Notes under the pieces: generated by a model | What the model saw: the letters and a program-made list of their open reading frames with translations, nothing else | Told to the model about the DNA's origin: nothing | Databases searched by the model: none | NCBI GenBank assembly: GCA_022844345.1 | Contig: JALHLU010000004.1 | Location: 124,001 to 188,000 of the forward strand | Direction of reading: 5' to 3' | Origin: Hyphomonadaceae bacterium | GTDB lineage: Bacteria > Pseudomonadota > Alphaproteobacteria > Caulobacterales > Hyphomonadaceae | DNA: 64,000 nt | Translations under genes and position numbers: made by a program | Shown: positions 45,341-53,899 of the stretch, piece by piece | Numbering within the stretch: position 1 is the stretch's first letter | Layout: every line of letters begins with the position of its first letter

Positions 45341-45775
45341 CTAGAGATCCGCCTTGTAAAGTCCGATGCCGTACACGCAGACGTCAGTATAGCAGGTCGC
45401 CATGTCGAGCGTGACCGTCAGGGAGCTGCCCGCTTCTCCCGGCATGATCAGCAGCAGGGGAATGTCGTCGTCCGCGTCGTCAAAGTCGACCACTCCGCCG
45501 TCGGCGTCCTCGCCGAACAGGTCGATGTCGCTGCAATCCTCGTCGCATGCCCCGTACACGAAATAGGAGAAGCGCGGATCGAGCTTGAAGGTGTGGCTGA
45601 TCGATTCGCCCTCGGCGATCTCGTCCACAAGGATCGTGCCGACAAGCGTTTCACCGTCATCGGCCCGCTCAGCAACCAGCTCGCGGACAAACTCGTTTAT
45701 CGTTATGTCCTGCGCGGTGGCTGCGCCGGCAGCCGCCAGCGCGGCGACGCCCGCTGCGATCGTCTTCAGTTGCAT
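45341..45775 (-). CDS. Small acidic secreted protein A (paralogue pair)
   Basis: Length 144 residues, signal peptide ending 'GAATAQ'. 'NEFVRELVAERADDGETLVGTILVDEIAEG' then strands with 'YFVYGACDEDCSDIDLFGEDADGGVVDFDDADDD' and the tail 'ATCYTDVCVYGIGLYK'. Four Cys form two likely disulfides (C-D-E-D-C and C-x3-C). It is the first gene of the pair and shares architecture with the next. The acidic loop resembles prepeptidase C-terminal-like secreted domains, but this is only a visual likeness. Confidence 0.65.
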   Translation of the reverse strand: MQLKTIAAGVAALAAAGAATAQDITINEFVRELVAERADDGETLVGTILVDEIAEGESISHTFKLDPRFSYFVYGACDEDCSDIDLFGEDADGGVVDFDDADDDIPLLLIMPGEAGSSLTVTLDMATCYTDVCVYGIGLYKADL

Positions 45776-45888
45776 GATACGTGTCCCGTGAAATCCCGGC
45801 GGCGAAAGTGATCCTACGCGGGGCGAGCGTCAATCGGGCCGCTGACAAACGATTGGCTGTTTTGTGCCGCCGGATTGCAGGAAGCGGC

Positions 45889-47007
45889 CTATTCTGCAGC
45901 CTGTTCGCGTTCGGCGGCGAGATAGTCGGCCGAGCGCATTTCGTGCAGGCGGCTGGCTGTGCGCTGGAATTCGAAGGCGCCATCGCCCGACACGTAGATA
46001 TCGTCCGGCTGCGCATCGGCAGACATGACCAGCTTGGTCTTCGATTCATAAAGCGCATCGATCAGCGTGACGAACCGCGCCGCCCAGGTGCGCTCGTCCT
46101 TTCCCATTCTTGGAACCCGCTCGATCAGCACGGTTGGGTAGTGGCGCGCGATGGTGAGGTAGTCGGCGGCGCCGAGAGGTTGCTTGCAGAGTTCATCGAA
46201 GGTGAAGCGCGCCACGCCGCCGGCCTGTTGCGAAACGTTCAGCGTGCGTCCCTGCACGTCGAGTATTTCCGGCAAGGGCGTGTCGCCCCCGGCGAGGCGC
46301 TTGAACGCTGCATCCATCGAAGCATCCGCGTCGGGACCCAGCGGTGCGTAGTAGACCGGCGCAGCCGTGAGGCGCTCCAGCCTGTAGTCCCGCGCCGACT
46401 TCAGTTCGATTACGTCGAGCTCCTCTTCCAGGCGCTTGATGAAGGGCACGAAGAGCTGGCGGTTGATGCCGTCCTTGTAGAGGTCGGGTGGCTTGCGATT
46501 GGAGGTCGCCACAACGGTCACGCCGCGCTCGAACAGTTGCTCGAACAGGCGGCCAAGAATCATGGCGTCCGCGATCTGCGTGACGTGGAACTCGTCGAAG
46601 CAGAGCAGGCCGGCTGCATTGGAGATGTGACGGGCAGCCGGTGCGATGGGATCATCGCCGGCTTCGCGAACGTAGGCGGGATGGCGCCTGCGGTCTGCGT
46701 GAGAGAGCTTGCGCCATTCGAAGATGAAGGCGTGGATTTCCAGCATGAAGTCGTGGAAGTGAACGCGGCGCTTGTCCTTGCGGGCGAGGCTCTCGAAGAA
46801 CAGGTCCATCAGCATGGACTTGCCGCGCCCGACTGCGCCCCAGATGTAGAGCCCGCGCGGAGCCTTGCCGCCGCCGAACCATCCGCGCGAGGCCGAAAGG
46901 GATTTCGCGAGCGCGTCGAGACGTTCGACGGCTTCAGCCTGGGCGAGGTCGGCCTTGACCTGGCCCGACGCAAGGCGCTGGCCGTAGAGCTGTTTGAGGC
47001 GTGTCAT
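45889..47007 (-). CDS. zapE: Cell division protein ZapE / AFG1-like ATPase
   Basis: ATG 47007 (TTG 47043 would add 12 residues) gives 372 residues. Walker A 'GAVGRGKS' at 57-64, 'RVHFHDFMLEIH', Walker B 'LLCFDEFHVTQIADAMILGRLF' and sensor 'VVATSNRKPPDLYKDG' are family hallmarks. ZapE interacts with FtsZ under stress and in mitochondria AFG1 handles respiratory chain proteins. In alphaproteobacteria it usually sits right before mdh; here the secreted pair and DUF1203 come between. Confidence 0.93.
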   Translation of the reverse strand: MTRLKQLYGQRLASGQVKADLAQAEAVERLDALAKSLSASRGWFGGGKAPRGLYIWGAVGRGKSMLMDLFFESLARKDKRRVHFHDFMLEIHAFIFEWRKLSHADRRRHPAYVREAGDDPIAPAARHISNAAGLLCFDEFHVTQIADAMILGRLFEQLFERGVTVVATSNRKPPDLYKDGINRQLFVPFIKRLEEELDVIELKSARDYRLERLTAAPVYYAPLGPDADASMDAAFKRLAGGDTPLPEILDVQGRTLNVSQQAGGVARFTFDELCKQPLGAADYLTIARHYPTVLIERVPRMGKDERTWAARFVTLIDALYESKTKLVMSADAQPDDIYVSGDGAFEFQRTASRLHEMRSADYLAAEREQAAE

Positions 47008-47066
47008 GCCCGCCCGCGATAGCGCGGTTCGGGCCAGCGACAAAAGCGGTTTCGCGTCGCGGCGGC

Positions 47067-47633
47067 TTACCAGCCCTTCTTTGCTTCGGCGGCGTCAACG
47101 TCCGGATCCCGGTCCTTGCCGAGGGTGGAATAGAAGAGGGCGCGCAGGTCCGGCATCGGGTCGGTCTTCAAGGTTGGCGGGATGCCGACCGTGTTGGTCT
47201 GATGGGCGAGCACGAGCCAGCGGCCATCGGCCTGCTTTTCGAGAACAAAGAGAGCGGAGCCGGCCTGCTCATAGGTGGTCTGCGCTGCCCATGCGTAGAA
47301 ATAGCCGCGCTCCCAGACATTGACCTTGGCGAAGCGCGCATCGGCGGCCAGCCCGGTGATCTCGTGGTTGAACTGCAACGATGTGGCGGCGAGGGATGTG
47401 TAGGCGCGGGGTCCGAGCCGCGCAGCGCCCGTGTCGACGTGGTGGTAGCCGGGACTGTTGTCGATGCCGCCGGGCGCGAGGTATCGCCACGGGTGGCCAT
47501 CCTCGCCGGCGCGCTGTTCCGTGTACCAGCCATCGATAACGCTGCGGATGGCGGTCTCGTCTTGCGGCGTTTGCGCGTCAACATGCGCAGAGGCGGCAAA
47601 GATGATGAGGAGAGAAAGCAGCAGGTGTTTCAA
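47067..47633 (-). CDS. Secreted SnoaL/NTF2-like protein
   Basis: TTG 47633 is chosen since GGGGG lies six bases before it and the signal begins there ('LKHLLLSLLIIFAASAHVDAQ'); ATG 47660 adds nine residues without a ribosome site. About 188 residues. 'DETAIRSVIDGWYTEQRAGEDG', 'HEITGLAADARFAKVNVWERGYFYAW' in parts, and 'DGRWLVLAHQTN' suggest the cone-shaped NTF2 fold used by SnoaL and DUF4440 proteins. Enzymatic or binding role is unknown. Confidence 0.72.
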   Translation of the reverse strand: MKHLLLSLLIIFAASAHVDAQTPQDETAIRSVIDGWYTEQRAGEDGHPWRYLAPGGIDNSPGYHHVDTGAARLGPRAYTSLAATSLQFNHEITGLAADARFAKVNVWERGYFYAWAAQTTYEQAGSALFVLEKQADGRWLVLAHQTNTVGIPPTLKTDPMPDLRALFYSTLGKDRDPDVDAAEAKKGW

Positions 47634-47693
47634 GCTGGCCCCCGTGTCAGGCACCAGCATTCGCGCAAAACCCGGCGGAATTTGGGTCGCGCG

Positions 47694-48143
47694 TCAGCGC
47701 GAGGCGGCGCGGGCGGCAGGCTGTGTTCCCGGCGCCGGCATCAGGCCGTGAATGAAGTCGCGGAAGAGTTCCGGACGGCGCACGAAGTCGGCGAGCGGCA
47801 GGTCTTCCTTGCCGACGGCTTGCGGCGCGCAATCGACGCCGGCGCGGGTCAGGCTGGCCACCACGTCGTTCCGTTTTTCGCTCGCCGAGACCACGGCGAC
47901 GCGGAACTTGCCCATGTTGGCGATGCGCGTGACGGTTGCGTCTTCGTCAGTGGAGTCGGGGAGCATCAGGTCGACGACGACGAGGTCGAAACGCTCGAGA
48001 CGCAGCTTGCGCTCAGCGTCCATCAGAGAGGTGGCGATGACGAGGTCGATGCCATACCGCTTGCGCGAGGCAGCTGCCGCTGCGGCGGCCAGCAATTCGC
48101 CAGCCCGCGCATGATCCTCCACCCAGAGCACTTTCATCTTCAT
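47694..48143 (-). CDS. Stand-alone response regulator receiver-like protein
   Basis: Length 149 residues: one receiver domain with 'KVLWVEDH' (acidic pair), phosphorylatable Asp in 'FDLVVVDLMLPDS', Ser in 'VAVVSASEKRND', and Lys in 'AVGKEDLPLADF'. No output domain is present, so it acts through protein contacts, as with single-domain regulators of the chemotaxis or stress type. No histidine kinase is adjacent. The Ala-rich insertion in the first helix ('LLAAAAAAASRKRYG') is unusual. Confidence 0.8.
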   Translation of the reverse strand: MKMKVLWVEDHARAGELLAAAAAAASRKRYGIDLVIATSLMDAERKLRLERFDLVVVDLMLPDSTDEDATVTRIANMGKFRVAVVSASEKRNDVVASLTRAGVDCAPQAVGKEDLPLADFVRRPELFRDFIHGLMPAPGTQPAARAASR

Positions 48144-48309
48144 TCCCCCAAAGGCCGGGATCTCTGCCTGGTCCCGAACTCGGCCGCGCGAGCGATTGCT
48201 TGTAGCTTTCGCAGGCGCGAGTAACTCTGCAAGCCTGTTGTGAACCGCTATCTGTTACGAATGGTTAACAAGTCAAGGCGGACCTGGCGGTACCGTCCGG
48301 GGGAATCAG

Positions 48310-49224
48310 ATGGCCGAGCCCATGGAACCGCAGGCATCAAACGATCGTGGCCTTGCCGCCTTCGTCGACCCGGAAATCCGGGATGGGCACATCGTGGACA
48401 TCATGATCGAGGAGCGCTGCCCGTCCTGGGTCGGCCACTGGTCCTGGCCCGCCGTGAAGCCAGTGCTGTTTTCCCTGCTGGGCTATCGCAAGGCGCTGCG
48501 CTGGGCCGACCAGATCAAGCAACTGAAATCCGGGCAGGAATGTTTCGCGTTTCTTGATCGCGTGCTTGATCTTCGCGTGACGTTCACGGGGATGGAGCGG
48601 GTGCCCCATACCGGGCGCGCGGTGATCGTGGCCAACCACCCCACCGGCCTTGCGGACGGATCGATCGTGCTGGCGGCGTTGCGGTCGACGCGGACCGACA
48701 TCGAGATCATGGCCAATGCCGACGCGTGCCGGGTCAATCCGCACTTCGCCGAAGTGATTATCCCGGTGGAATGGGTGCAGGACAAGCGTTCCATGACCAA
48801 GACGCGCGAGACGCTGCGCCGGACCAGCGCCGCCTTCGCGAACGAGCGGGTGCTGCTGATTTTTCCGTCGGGCGCGCTGGCGCAGATGCGCAAGGGCAGG
48901 CTCACCGACGAACCCTGGCACCAGACGGCCGTCACGCTGGCGCGCAAGAACAAGGCGCCTATCACGCCGCTGCATGTGGGCGGGCGCAACTCCTCGCTGT
49001 ATTACGCCTTCTGCGGGCTCAACCGCGAACTGCGCGACATCACGCTGTTCCGCGAGCTGCTGAACAAGAAGGGCGACAGGTTCCATCTGACCTTCGGGCC
49101 GCAGATTCCGTGGGAGCACCTCGAAGGTGATCCGCAGGCCGTCACCGAGAAGCTGCGCACATATGTCGACACGATCCTGCCAGAGGATCCGGACCGGCCG
49201 TTCGAGCCGCTGCGCCCAGCCTGA
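48310..49224 (+). CDS. Lysophospholipid acyltransferase family protein
   Basis: ATG 48310 follows GGGGGAA; 304 residues. The PlsC-type core is 'VIVANHPTGLADGSIVLAAL', where His and Asp are five apart instead of the common four, as in the glycerol-acyltransferase-like subgroup with NHPTG; 'LLIFPSGALAQMRKGRLTDEPW' carries the glycine-proline element, and 'APITPLHVGGRNSSL' follows. It would acylate a lysophospholipid or similar at the inner membrane. Divergent from the response regulator. Confidence 0.85.
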   Translation: MAEPMEPQASNDRGLAAFVDPEIRDGHIVDIMIEERCPSWVGHWSWPAVKPVLFSLLGYRKALRWADQIKQLKSGQECFAFLDRVLDLRVTFTGMERVPHTGRAVIVANHPTGLADGSIVLAALRSTRTDIEIMANADACRVNPHFAEVIIPVEWVQDKRSMTKTRETLRRTSAAFANERVLLIFPSGALAQMRKGRLTDEPWHQTAVTLARKNKAPITPLHVGGRNSSLYYAFCGLNRELRDITLFRELLNKKGDRFHLTFGPQIPWEHLEGDPQAVTEKLRTYVDTILPEDPDRPFEPLRPA

Positions 49225-49295
49225 GCTTGCCGCTTCACGGCGCGAGATCCGGCGCTAGTGTGGCGCTTCAGCGTGACGAGTCGGGGACGCCCCCT

Positions 49296-50588
49296 ATGCA
49301 GAAGTTTCTCCGCCTTTATGCGGCGCCCATCGCCATTGTGGTGCTGGGCCTCGTGGTCGCCTTCATGTTCATGGCGCCTGCGCCGCCCAAACGCGTGGTG
49401 ATTGCAGGCGGCGCTTCAGGCGGGGTCTACGCAGCGGCGGCCGAATCCTACGCCCGCGCCCTGCGCGGGGAGGGTATCGAGGTCGAGGTGCTGGAAACGG
49501 CTGGTTCAGTCGACAATCTTGCGCGCGTCAAGGCTCGGCAGGCGGACATCACCGTCGTACAGACGGGCCTTGCCGAAGAGCTGGGGCAGGACGGCGTAAG
49601 CGCTCTTGGCGCCCTGTTCTATGAGCCCCTCTGGATATTCCATCGCCGCTCGTCATCCGTGGAGACGTTGCAGGACCTTGCGGGCCTGCGGGTCGCCATC
49701 GGACCGGAGGGATCGGGTGTGCGCGTGCTCGCCTCGCTGATCCTGGAGGAGGCTGGCATTGGTCCCGATGCCTTCACAGCGGCGCCTCTGGCCGGGCAGG
49801 CCGCGGCTGCGGCCCTTCAGGCCGGCGAGATCGACGCGGCGATGGTCGTATCGGGACCCGCTGCGGCGTGGATCGCCGAGCTGCTGCGTGATCCGGGCAT
49901 TGCGCTCGTTTCGCTGAACGAAGCTCACGCACTCGGCCGCCGCCACTCCTATCTCGACGAGGTGACGCTCTATCGCGGTGTGATCGATCTGGCTGAAACC
50001 CTGCCGAAGCAGGATGTGATGCTGATTGCGCCGGTCGCGCAGCTGGTCGTTCGCGACGATCTTCACACGGCCGTGCAGTCGCTGCTGATCGAAACCGCAA
50101 TCGCCGATCATGGCGGCGGTTCGCTGTTGGCCGATCCCGGGCTCTTTCCCACGCCGCAGCTCACCGACATAGCCATTTCGGATGAGGCGAAGCGTTACTA
50201 CGAAAACGGGCCAAGCTTCCTGCGCCGTATCTTCCCCTACAGTGTCGCCAATTTCCTGGAGCGGACATGGGTGCTCATCATTCCGCTGGTGACGCTGATG
50301 ATCCCGCTGGTTCGCGCAGCGCCGCCAATCTATCGCTGGCGTATCCGCCGCAAGATCTATGTCTGGTACAAGGACCTGCGCGAACTCGAGAATGCGGGCC
50401 GCAACGCCGAGACCGTGGAGGAACGGATGGAGGTTCGTGCGCGGCTGGCTGACCTGCAGGCCGAGGCCGGCAAGGTCGAAGTGCCGGTTAGCTATACCGA
50501 CGACCTCTACCGCCTGCGCGCGCATATCCGCTTCGTGGCCGAGCTGCTCGACCGGCTGGGCTCGAACGAGCGCCACGCACGGATCTGA
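49296..50588 (+). CDS. TAXI family solute-binding protein anchored at both ends
   Basis: ATG 49296; 430 residues. An N-terminal membrane segment (about 9-26), then a TAXI-type binding domain: 'KRVVIAGGASGGVYAAAAESYARAL', 'RQADITVVQTGLAE', 'LRVAIGPEGSGVRVLA', 'EIDAAMVVSGPAAAWI'. A second segment near 322-340 ('RTWVLIIPLVTLMIPLVR') is followed by a charged cytoplasmic helix region to the end. TAXI proteins normally are free periplasmic TRAP components; no TRAP permease is near. The C-terminal part suggests a sensor or a membrane-tied receptor. A small gene follows two bases later. Confidence 0.82.
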   Translation: MQKFLRLYAAPIAIVVLGLVVAFMFMAPAPPKRVVIAGGASGGVYAAAAESYARALRGEGIEVEVLETAGSVDNLARVKARQADITVVQTGLAEELGQDGVSALGALFYEPLWIFHRRSSSVETLQDLAGLRVAIGPEGSGVRVLASLILEEAGIGPDAFTAAPLAGQAAAAALQAGEIDAAMVVSGPAAAWIAELLRDPGIALVSLNEAHALGRRHSYLDEVTLYRGVIDLAETLPKQDVMLIAPVAQLVVRDDLHTAVQSLLIETAIADHGGGSLLADPGLFPTPQLTDIAISDEAKRYYENGPSFLRRIFPYSVANFLERTWVLIIPLVTLMIPLVRAAPPIYRWRIRRKIYVWYKDLRELENAGRNAETVEERMEVRARLADLQAEAGKVEVPVSYTDDLYRLRAHIRFVAELLDRLGSNERHARI

Positions 50589-50590
50589 AC

Positions 50591-50920
50591 ATGCGGTTGC
50601 GCTTCTTCTTTGATGCCGGTTCGGGCGTGTGCCTGTGGGCGCGGGATGACGAGGCCAGAGCGCGTTTCGGCTATGCGGTCGAGGCGGCGATGCTCGATGT
50701 GCCGGCCGAACTGCGCGCCGAGATCGAAGAGCTGGTGACGGACTATGACGACACCTTCCCTTGGGATGATCCGGCGAGCGGACAGGCGGTCGCGGCTTCA
50801 AGGACGATATCCGGATACGCAGAATCCCCGGCCTTCGCGACGCGGGTGAGGGCGTTGCTGCCGAAACTGCGCGCGGCGCTTGGACCCGGCCTGGAAATCG
50901 AAAGTGATTACGAAGGCTAG
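50591..50920 (+). CDS. Hypothetical protein, 109 residues
   Basis: ATG 50591 is two bases after the TAXI gene stop, so translation is probably coupled. It starts 'MRLRFFFDAGSGVCLWARD', continues 'ELRAEIEELVTDYDDTFPWDDPASG', and ends in helices. No signal peptide, membrane segment or known motif. Its stop overlaps the LytTR gene end by four bases. Function unknown. Confidence 0.7.
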   Translation: MRLRFFFDAGSGVCLWARDDEARARFGYAVEAAMLDVPAELRAEIEELVTDYDDTFPWDDPASGQAVAASRTISGYAESPAFATRVRALLPKLRAALGPGLEIESDYEG

Positions 50921-51777
50921 AGCCAGCCAGCGTCTTTCACGGCTTTCTGGTAGGTGCGGCTGACGGGGGCTTCGGCGCCGGATTTGAGTTTCAGCGTCAC
51001 CTTGCCGTCGCCCTTTGCCGTGTCGGCGAGGCCCTGCCGGGCCACCCACCATGAGCGGTGTGTCTGCATGCCTTCCAGCGCGCCGAGTTCGCGGATGGCG
51101 TCGGCCAGCCGCATCAGGATCATGGTCTCGCCCGCACTGGTATGGACCCGGAGATAGTGATCCTCGGCGGAGACGGCGTGGATGTCGGCAGCGCGCAACT
51201 TCGCAGGCAGGCGGTCGGCGAAGGCGGGGGAGACCGGCTGGGCGGACATTGCACCGGAGGGCGGGGTGGGGGGCGGCGCATTCGGGGGGGCGCCGGCGAG
51301 ACTGATGGCGCGCAATCGCTCGACGCCCCAGGCGCCGGCGGTCATGATGCCCGAGAGAACGATGACGTAGAAGTATTGCACCCACCAGAAGGACGGGTCC
51401 GGGATCGCGCCGTCGGCCATGGTTTCGATGATGATGAGGCCGAGCGTGATCGGGATCGAGATCAGGAGCGATGTGAGGGCGATGGGCAGGACCGGATGGG
51501 CGCCGGGCAGCCAGCGCTCGAACACAAGTGGCGTCACCAGCGCGGAGGAGGCGACCCCCACACCCATCAGCAGGGTCCAGTAGGCAACCCGTTCGAGAAA
51601 GGGGAAGGAACTGGTCTGGTAGACCCCGAACCAGGCGAAGATGATTCCGAGCCCGAGGCTGACGGCCATGGCGCGCAGGATACTCACAGCCCGGCCGGGC
51701 AGGCCGGCAGCCTGGCGCGTCACATTGCTGGAGTCGCGCTCTGTCACTGGCGTTTCGCGGTCCTGTCCGGGCTGCAT
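50917..51777 (-). CDS. LytTR DNA-binding regulator with membrane domain
   Basis: Length 286 residues. Four membrane segments (about 36-53, 62-82, 95-118 and 134-152) are followed by a Pro-rich linker and a LytTR domain (about 185-286): 'DIHAVSAEDHYLRVHT', 'LMRLADAIRELGALEGMQTHRSWWVAR' and 'VSRTYQKAVKDAGWL'. LytTR domains bind DNA direct repeats; a membrane sensor part tied directly to the DNA-binding part would act without phosphorelay. No partner kinase. A short palindrome lies directly upstream (51778-51792). Confidence 0.85.
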   Translation of the reverse strand: MQPGQDRETPVTERDSSNVTRQAAGLPGRAVSILRAMAVSLGLGIIFAWFGVYQTSSFPFLERVAYWTLLMGVGVASSALVTPLVFERWLPGAHPVLPIALTSLLISIPITLGLIIIETMADGAIPDPSFWWVQYFYVIVLSGIMTAGAWGVERLRAISLAGAPPNAPPPTPPSGAMSAQPVSPAFADRLPAKLRAADIHAVSAEDHYLRVHTSAGETMILMRLADAIRELGALEGMQTHRSWWVARQGLADTAKGDGKVTLKLKSGAEAPVSRTYQKAVKDAGWL

Positions 51778-51792
51778 TTCACGCTTCGTGAA
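51778..51792. promoter_or_regulatory. 15-bp palindrome upstream of the LytTR gene
   Basis: TTCACGCTTCGTGAA has six-base arms around CTT and touches the LytTR start codon region. It may be an operator for the regulator itself or for the DUF2141 operon on the other side. No second copy was seen in the window. Confidence 0.35.
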
Positions 51793-51938
51793 CGGTGTAC
51801 CCCAGCGTTTCGCGAAGGAAAACAGGCTATTCGCGCAATTGGGGTAGCGTGGTGGGCGGGGAGCGGCGAAATTGGCTCCGCCGGCAGCCAGAACCGGGCG
51901 CCGGACTGATGCGAAGCCCCGAACCCACGGAGTTCAAA

Positions 51939-52406
51939 ATGAAACGCCTCCCCCTCCTCGACAAATTCCTCGCCGGCCTGGCCTTTGTGCCGACAGCCAT
52001 GGTTGCAGCCGTCCTGGCTTTTCCACAGCCCGCCCTGGCCGACACCGGCAAGGTACCTCTGACGGTGACCGTAACAGATATTGCTGACCACAAGGGCGCG
52101 ATCAGCTTCGGCGTCTTCGACGAAGCTGGCTACGATACCGACACGGCCGTCAATGGCGGCTTGATTCCGGTCACCGGCGACACCGCAACGATGACACTCG
52201 AATTGCCCCCGGGCCGCTATGGGATCAAGCTGTTCCATGACGTCGATGGCGACGGCAAGATGGGCATGAACCCGTTCGGCATGCCGACCGAACCCTACGC
52301 CTTTTCGAACAGCGCCCCGGCCCAGTTCGGCCCGGCCAAGTGGGACGCCGCCGCGTTTGAAGTGGCGGCCCCGGCGACGGCCCACACCATCAAGCTGACC
52401 CGCTAG
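51939..52406 (+). CDS. DUF2141 family secreted protein
   Basis: ATG 51939 gives 155 residues; a signal segment ('FLAGLAFVPTAMVAAVLAFPQPALA') precedes the mature part. 'LTVTVTDIADHKGAISFGVFDEAGY', 'LPPGRYGIKLFHDVDGDGKMGMNPFGMPTEPYAFSN' (in parts) are the DUF2141 signature, with a beta-sandwich and an Asp-rich loop. The role is unknown. It is 26 bases ahead of the carotenoid oxygenase gene and likely co-transcribed. The two use noticeably more C-ending codons than neighbours, as if transferred together. Confidence 0.88.
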   Translation: MKRLPLLDKFLAGLAFVPTAMVAAVLAFPQPALADTGKVPLTVTVTDIADHKGAISFGVFDEAGYDTDTAVNGGLIPVTGDTATMTLELPPGRYGIKLFHDVDGDGKMGMNPFGMPTEPYAFSNSAPAQFGPAKWDAAAFEVAAPATAHTIKLTR

Positions 52407-52432
52407 CGCGCGCACCGACAGGAATCAGACAA

Positions 52433-53896
52433 ATGAACCTCTCCCGCCGCCTCTTCCTGCATACGGGCCTGATGACGGGCGCAGCCCTGGCCGTGGCCCC
52501 GAAAATGTTCGCCGAGCCGACCCTTCCGGGCTGGCATGTCGGCTACTCCAACGCCCCGGCCGCCGGATATCCGCAGGCCGGGATGAAGCTCGTCAGGGGC
52601 AAGGCGCCGGCCGGGCTGACCGGCACGCTTTATCGCAACGGCCCCGCCCACTTCAAACATGGCGACGCCTACGCGACGCATTGGTTCGACGGCGACGGCA
52701 TGGTCCAGCGCATCGCCATCGGCGAGGGCAAGGCGGTGCATTCCGGCAGGTTCGTCGACACGCAGAAGCGGCGGCTTGAAATGGCGGCTGGCAAGTTCCT
52801 CGCGCCGGGTTTCGGCACGGTCGGTGATCCGAGCTATCCGGTTGGATCGGCTGACGATGTGAACCCGGGCAATATCTCCGTGATGATGTCGGGCGGGGAA
52901 TTGCTGGCGCTGTGGGAAGCAGGTTCGCCCTATCGCATGGACCCGGTGACGCTGGAGACGAAGGGTCTCAAGGCGTGGCGAAATGACCTCAAGGGCATGC
53001 CCTTCCTGGCGCACCCCAAGCGCGAGCCCGACGGCCGCGTGTGGGGCCTTGCGATCAACGGCCGCAAGATCGGCATCTACAACATCAACCCGGATGGCTC
53101 GACCAAGTCGTTCGGCATGGTCGATATCGGCGCCGCCCACTACATGCACGACTGGACGATGACGGAGCGCAAGCTGGTGATCCTGTGCCAGCCGTGGATC
53201 CAGACGAAGAACACCCCGCCCTTCATCGACGGCTTCGTGTGGAAGCCGGAGGAAGGCATGAAATACCTGATCGTCGACAAGGACGATCTCACCAAGACGC
53301 GCTGGGCGCAGGGGCCGGCGCGCTCGTTCTACCACACAGGCGCGGCGTGGGAGGAAAGCGACGGCACGATCCGGCTCGACGCGGCCTTCTATCCCCAGCC
53401 AGTGCTTGGCACGGGCGGCGGCGCCGACGAGATTCGCGGCAAGTATTCGGGCGACACGGTCACCTCGAAACTGACCATGGCGACGATCCCTGTTTCGGGA
53501 GACGTGACGTTGGTCGAGACGAACATTGCGGGTGATTTCCCGCAGGTCGATCCGCGCCGCCACGGCCTGTCACGCAAGCTGACGACGATGGTGACGGGCT
53601 CTGTCGAGGGCCAGCCCGGCGGCAATGCGCTGGCGGTGCAGGACTGGTCGACCGGCAAGGCGCAGGTGCACGACTTCGGGGCCGAATACATGGTCGAGGA
53701 GTTCCTGTTCACGCCCAAGGGTTCGGGCGCGGCAGAGACGGACTCGTGGCTGATCGGCACCGCGATCAACACCAAGCTGCAGCGCAGCGAAGTGCATGTG
53801 TTCGACGCGGGCCACGTGGATGCAGGGCCGGTGGCGGTGTGGCAGGCCAACTACGCCTGGCCGCTCGGCTTCCATGGGACCTGGGCCGGGGTGTAG
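52433..53896 (+). CDS. Carotenoid oxygenase, Tat-exported
   Basis: Length 487 residues. The N-terminus 'NLSRRLFLHTGLMTGAALAVAP' is a twin-arginine signal. The seven-bladed propeller of the carotenoid cleavage family holds its four iron-binding His: 194 in 'FLAHPK', 239 in 'YMHDW', 301 in 'YHTGAAWE' and 481 in 'GFHGTW'. 'RNGPAHFKHGD' and 'HWFDGDGMV' near the start are typical. It cleaves double bonds in apocarotenoids, lignin-derived stilbenes or similar. Export to the periplasm is notable. Substrate cannot be told. Confidence 0.92.
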   Translation: MNLSRRLFLHTGLMTGAALAVAPKMFAEPTLPGWHVGYSNAPAAGYPQAGMKLVRGKAPAGLTGTLYRNGPAHFKHGDAYATHWFDGDGMVQRIAIGEGKAVHSGRFVDTQKRRLEMAAGKFLAPGFGTVGDPSYPVGSADDVNPGNISVMMSGGELLALWEAGSPYRMDPVTLETKGLKAWRNDLKGMPFLAHPKREPDGRVWGLAINGRKIGIYNINPDGSTKSFGMVDIGAAHYMHDWTMTERKLVILCQPWIQTKNTPPFIDGFVWKPEEGMKYLIVDKDDLTKTRWAQGPARSFYHTGAAWEESDGTIRLDAAFYPQPVLGTGGGADEIRGKYSGDTVTSKLTMATIPVSGDVTLVETNIAGDFPQVDPRRHGLSRKLTTMVTGSVEGQPGGNALAVQDWSTGKAQVHDFGAEYMVEEFLFTPKGSGAAETDSWLIGTAINTKLQRSEVHVFDAGHVDAGPVAVWQANYAWPLGFHGTWAGV

Positions 53897-53899
53897 TCC

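Noticed and set aside
48230-48275. CtrA-like site (TTACGAATGGTTAAC) between response regulator and acyltransferase
   Set aside because: The spacing is six rather than seven bases and one half is imperfect, so it is not safe to call.
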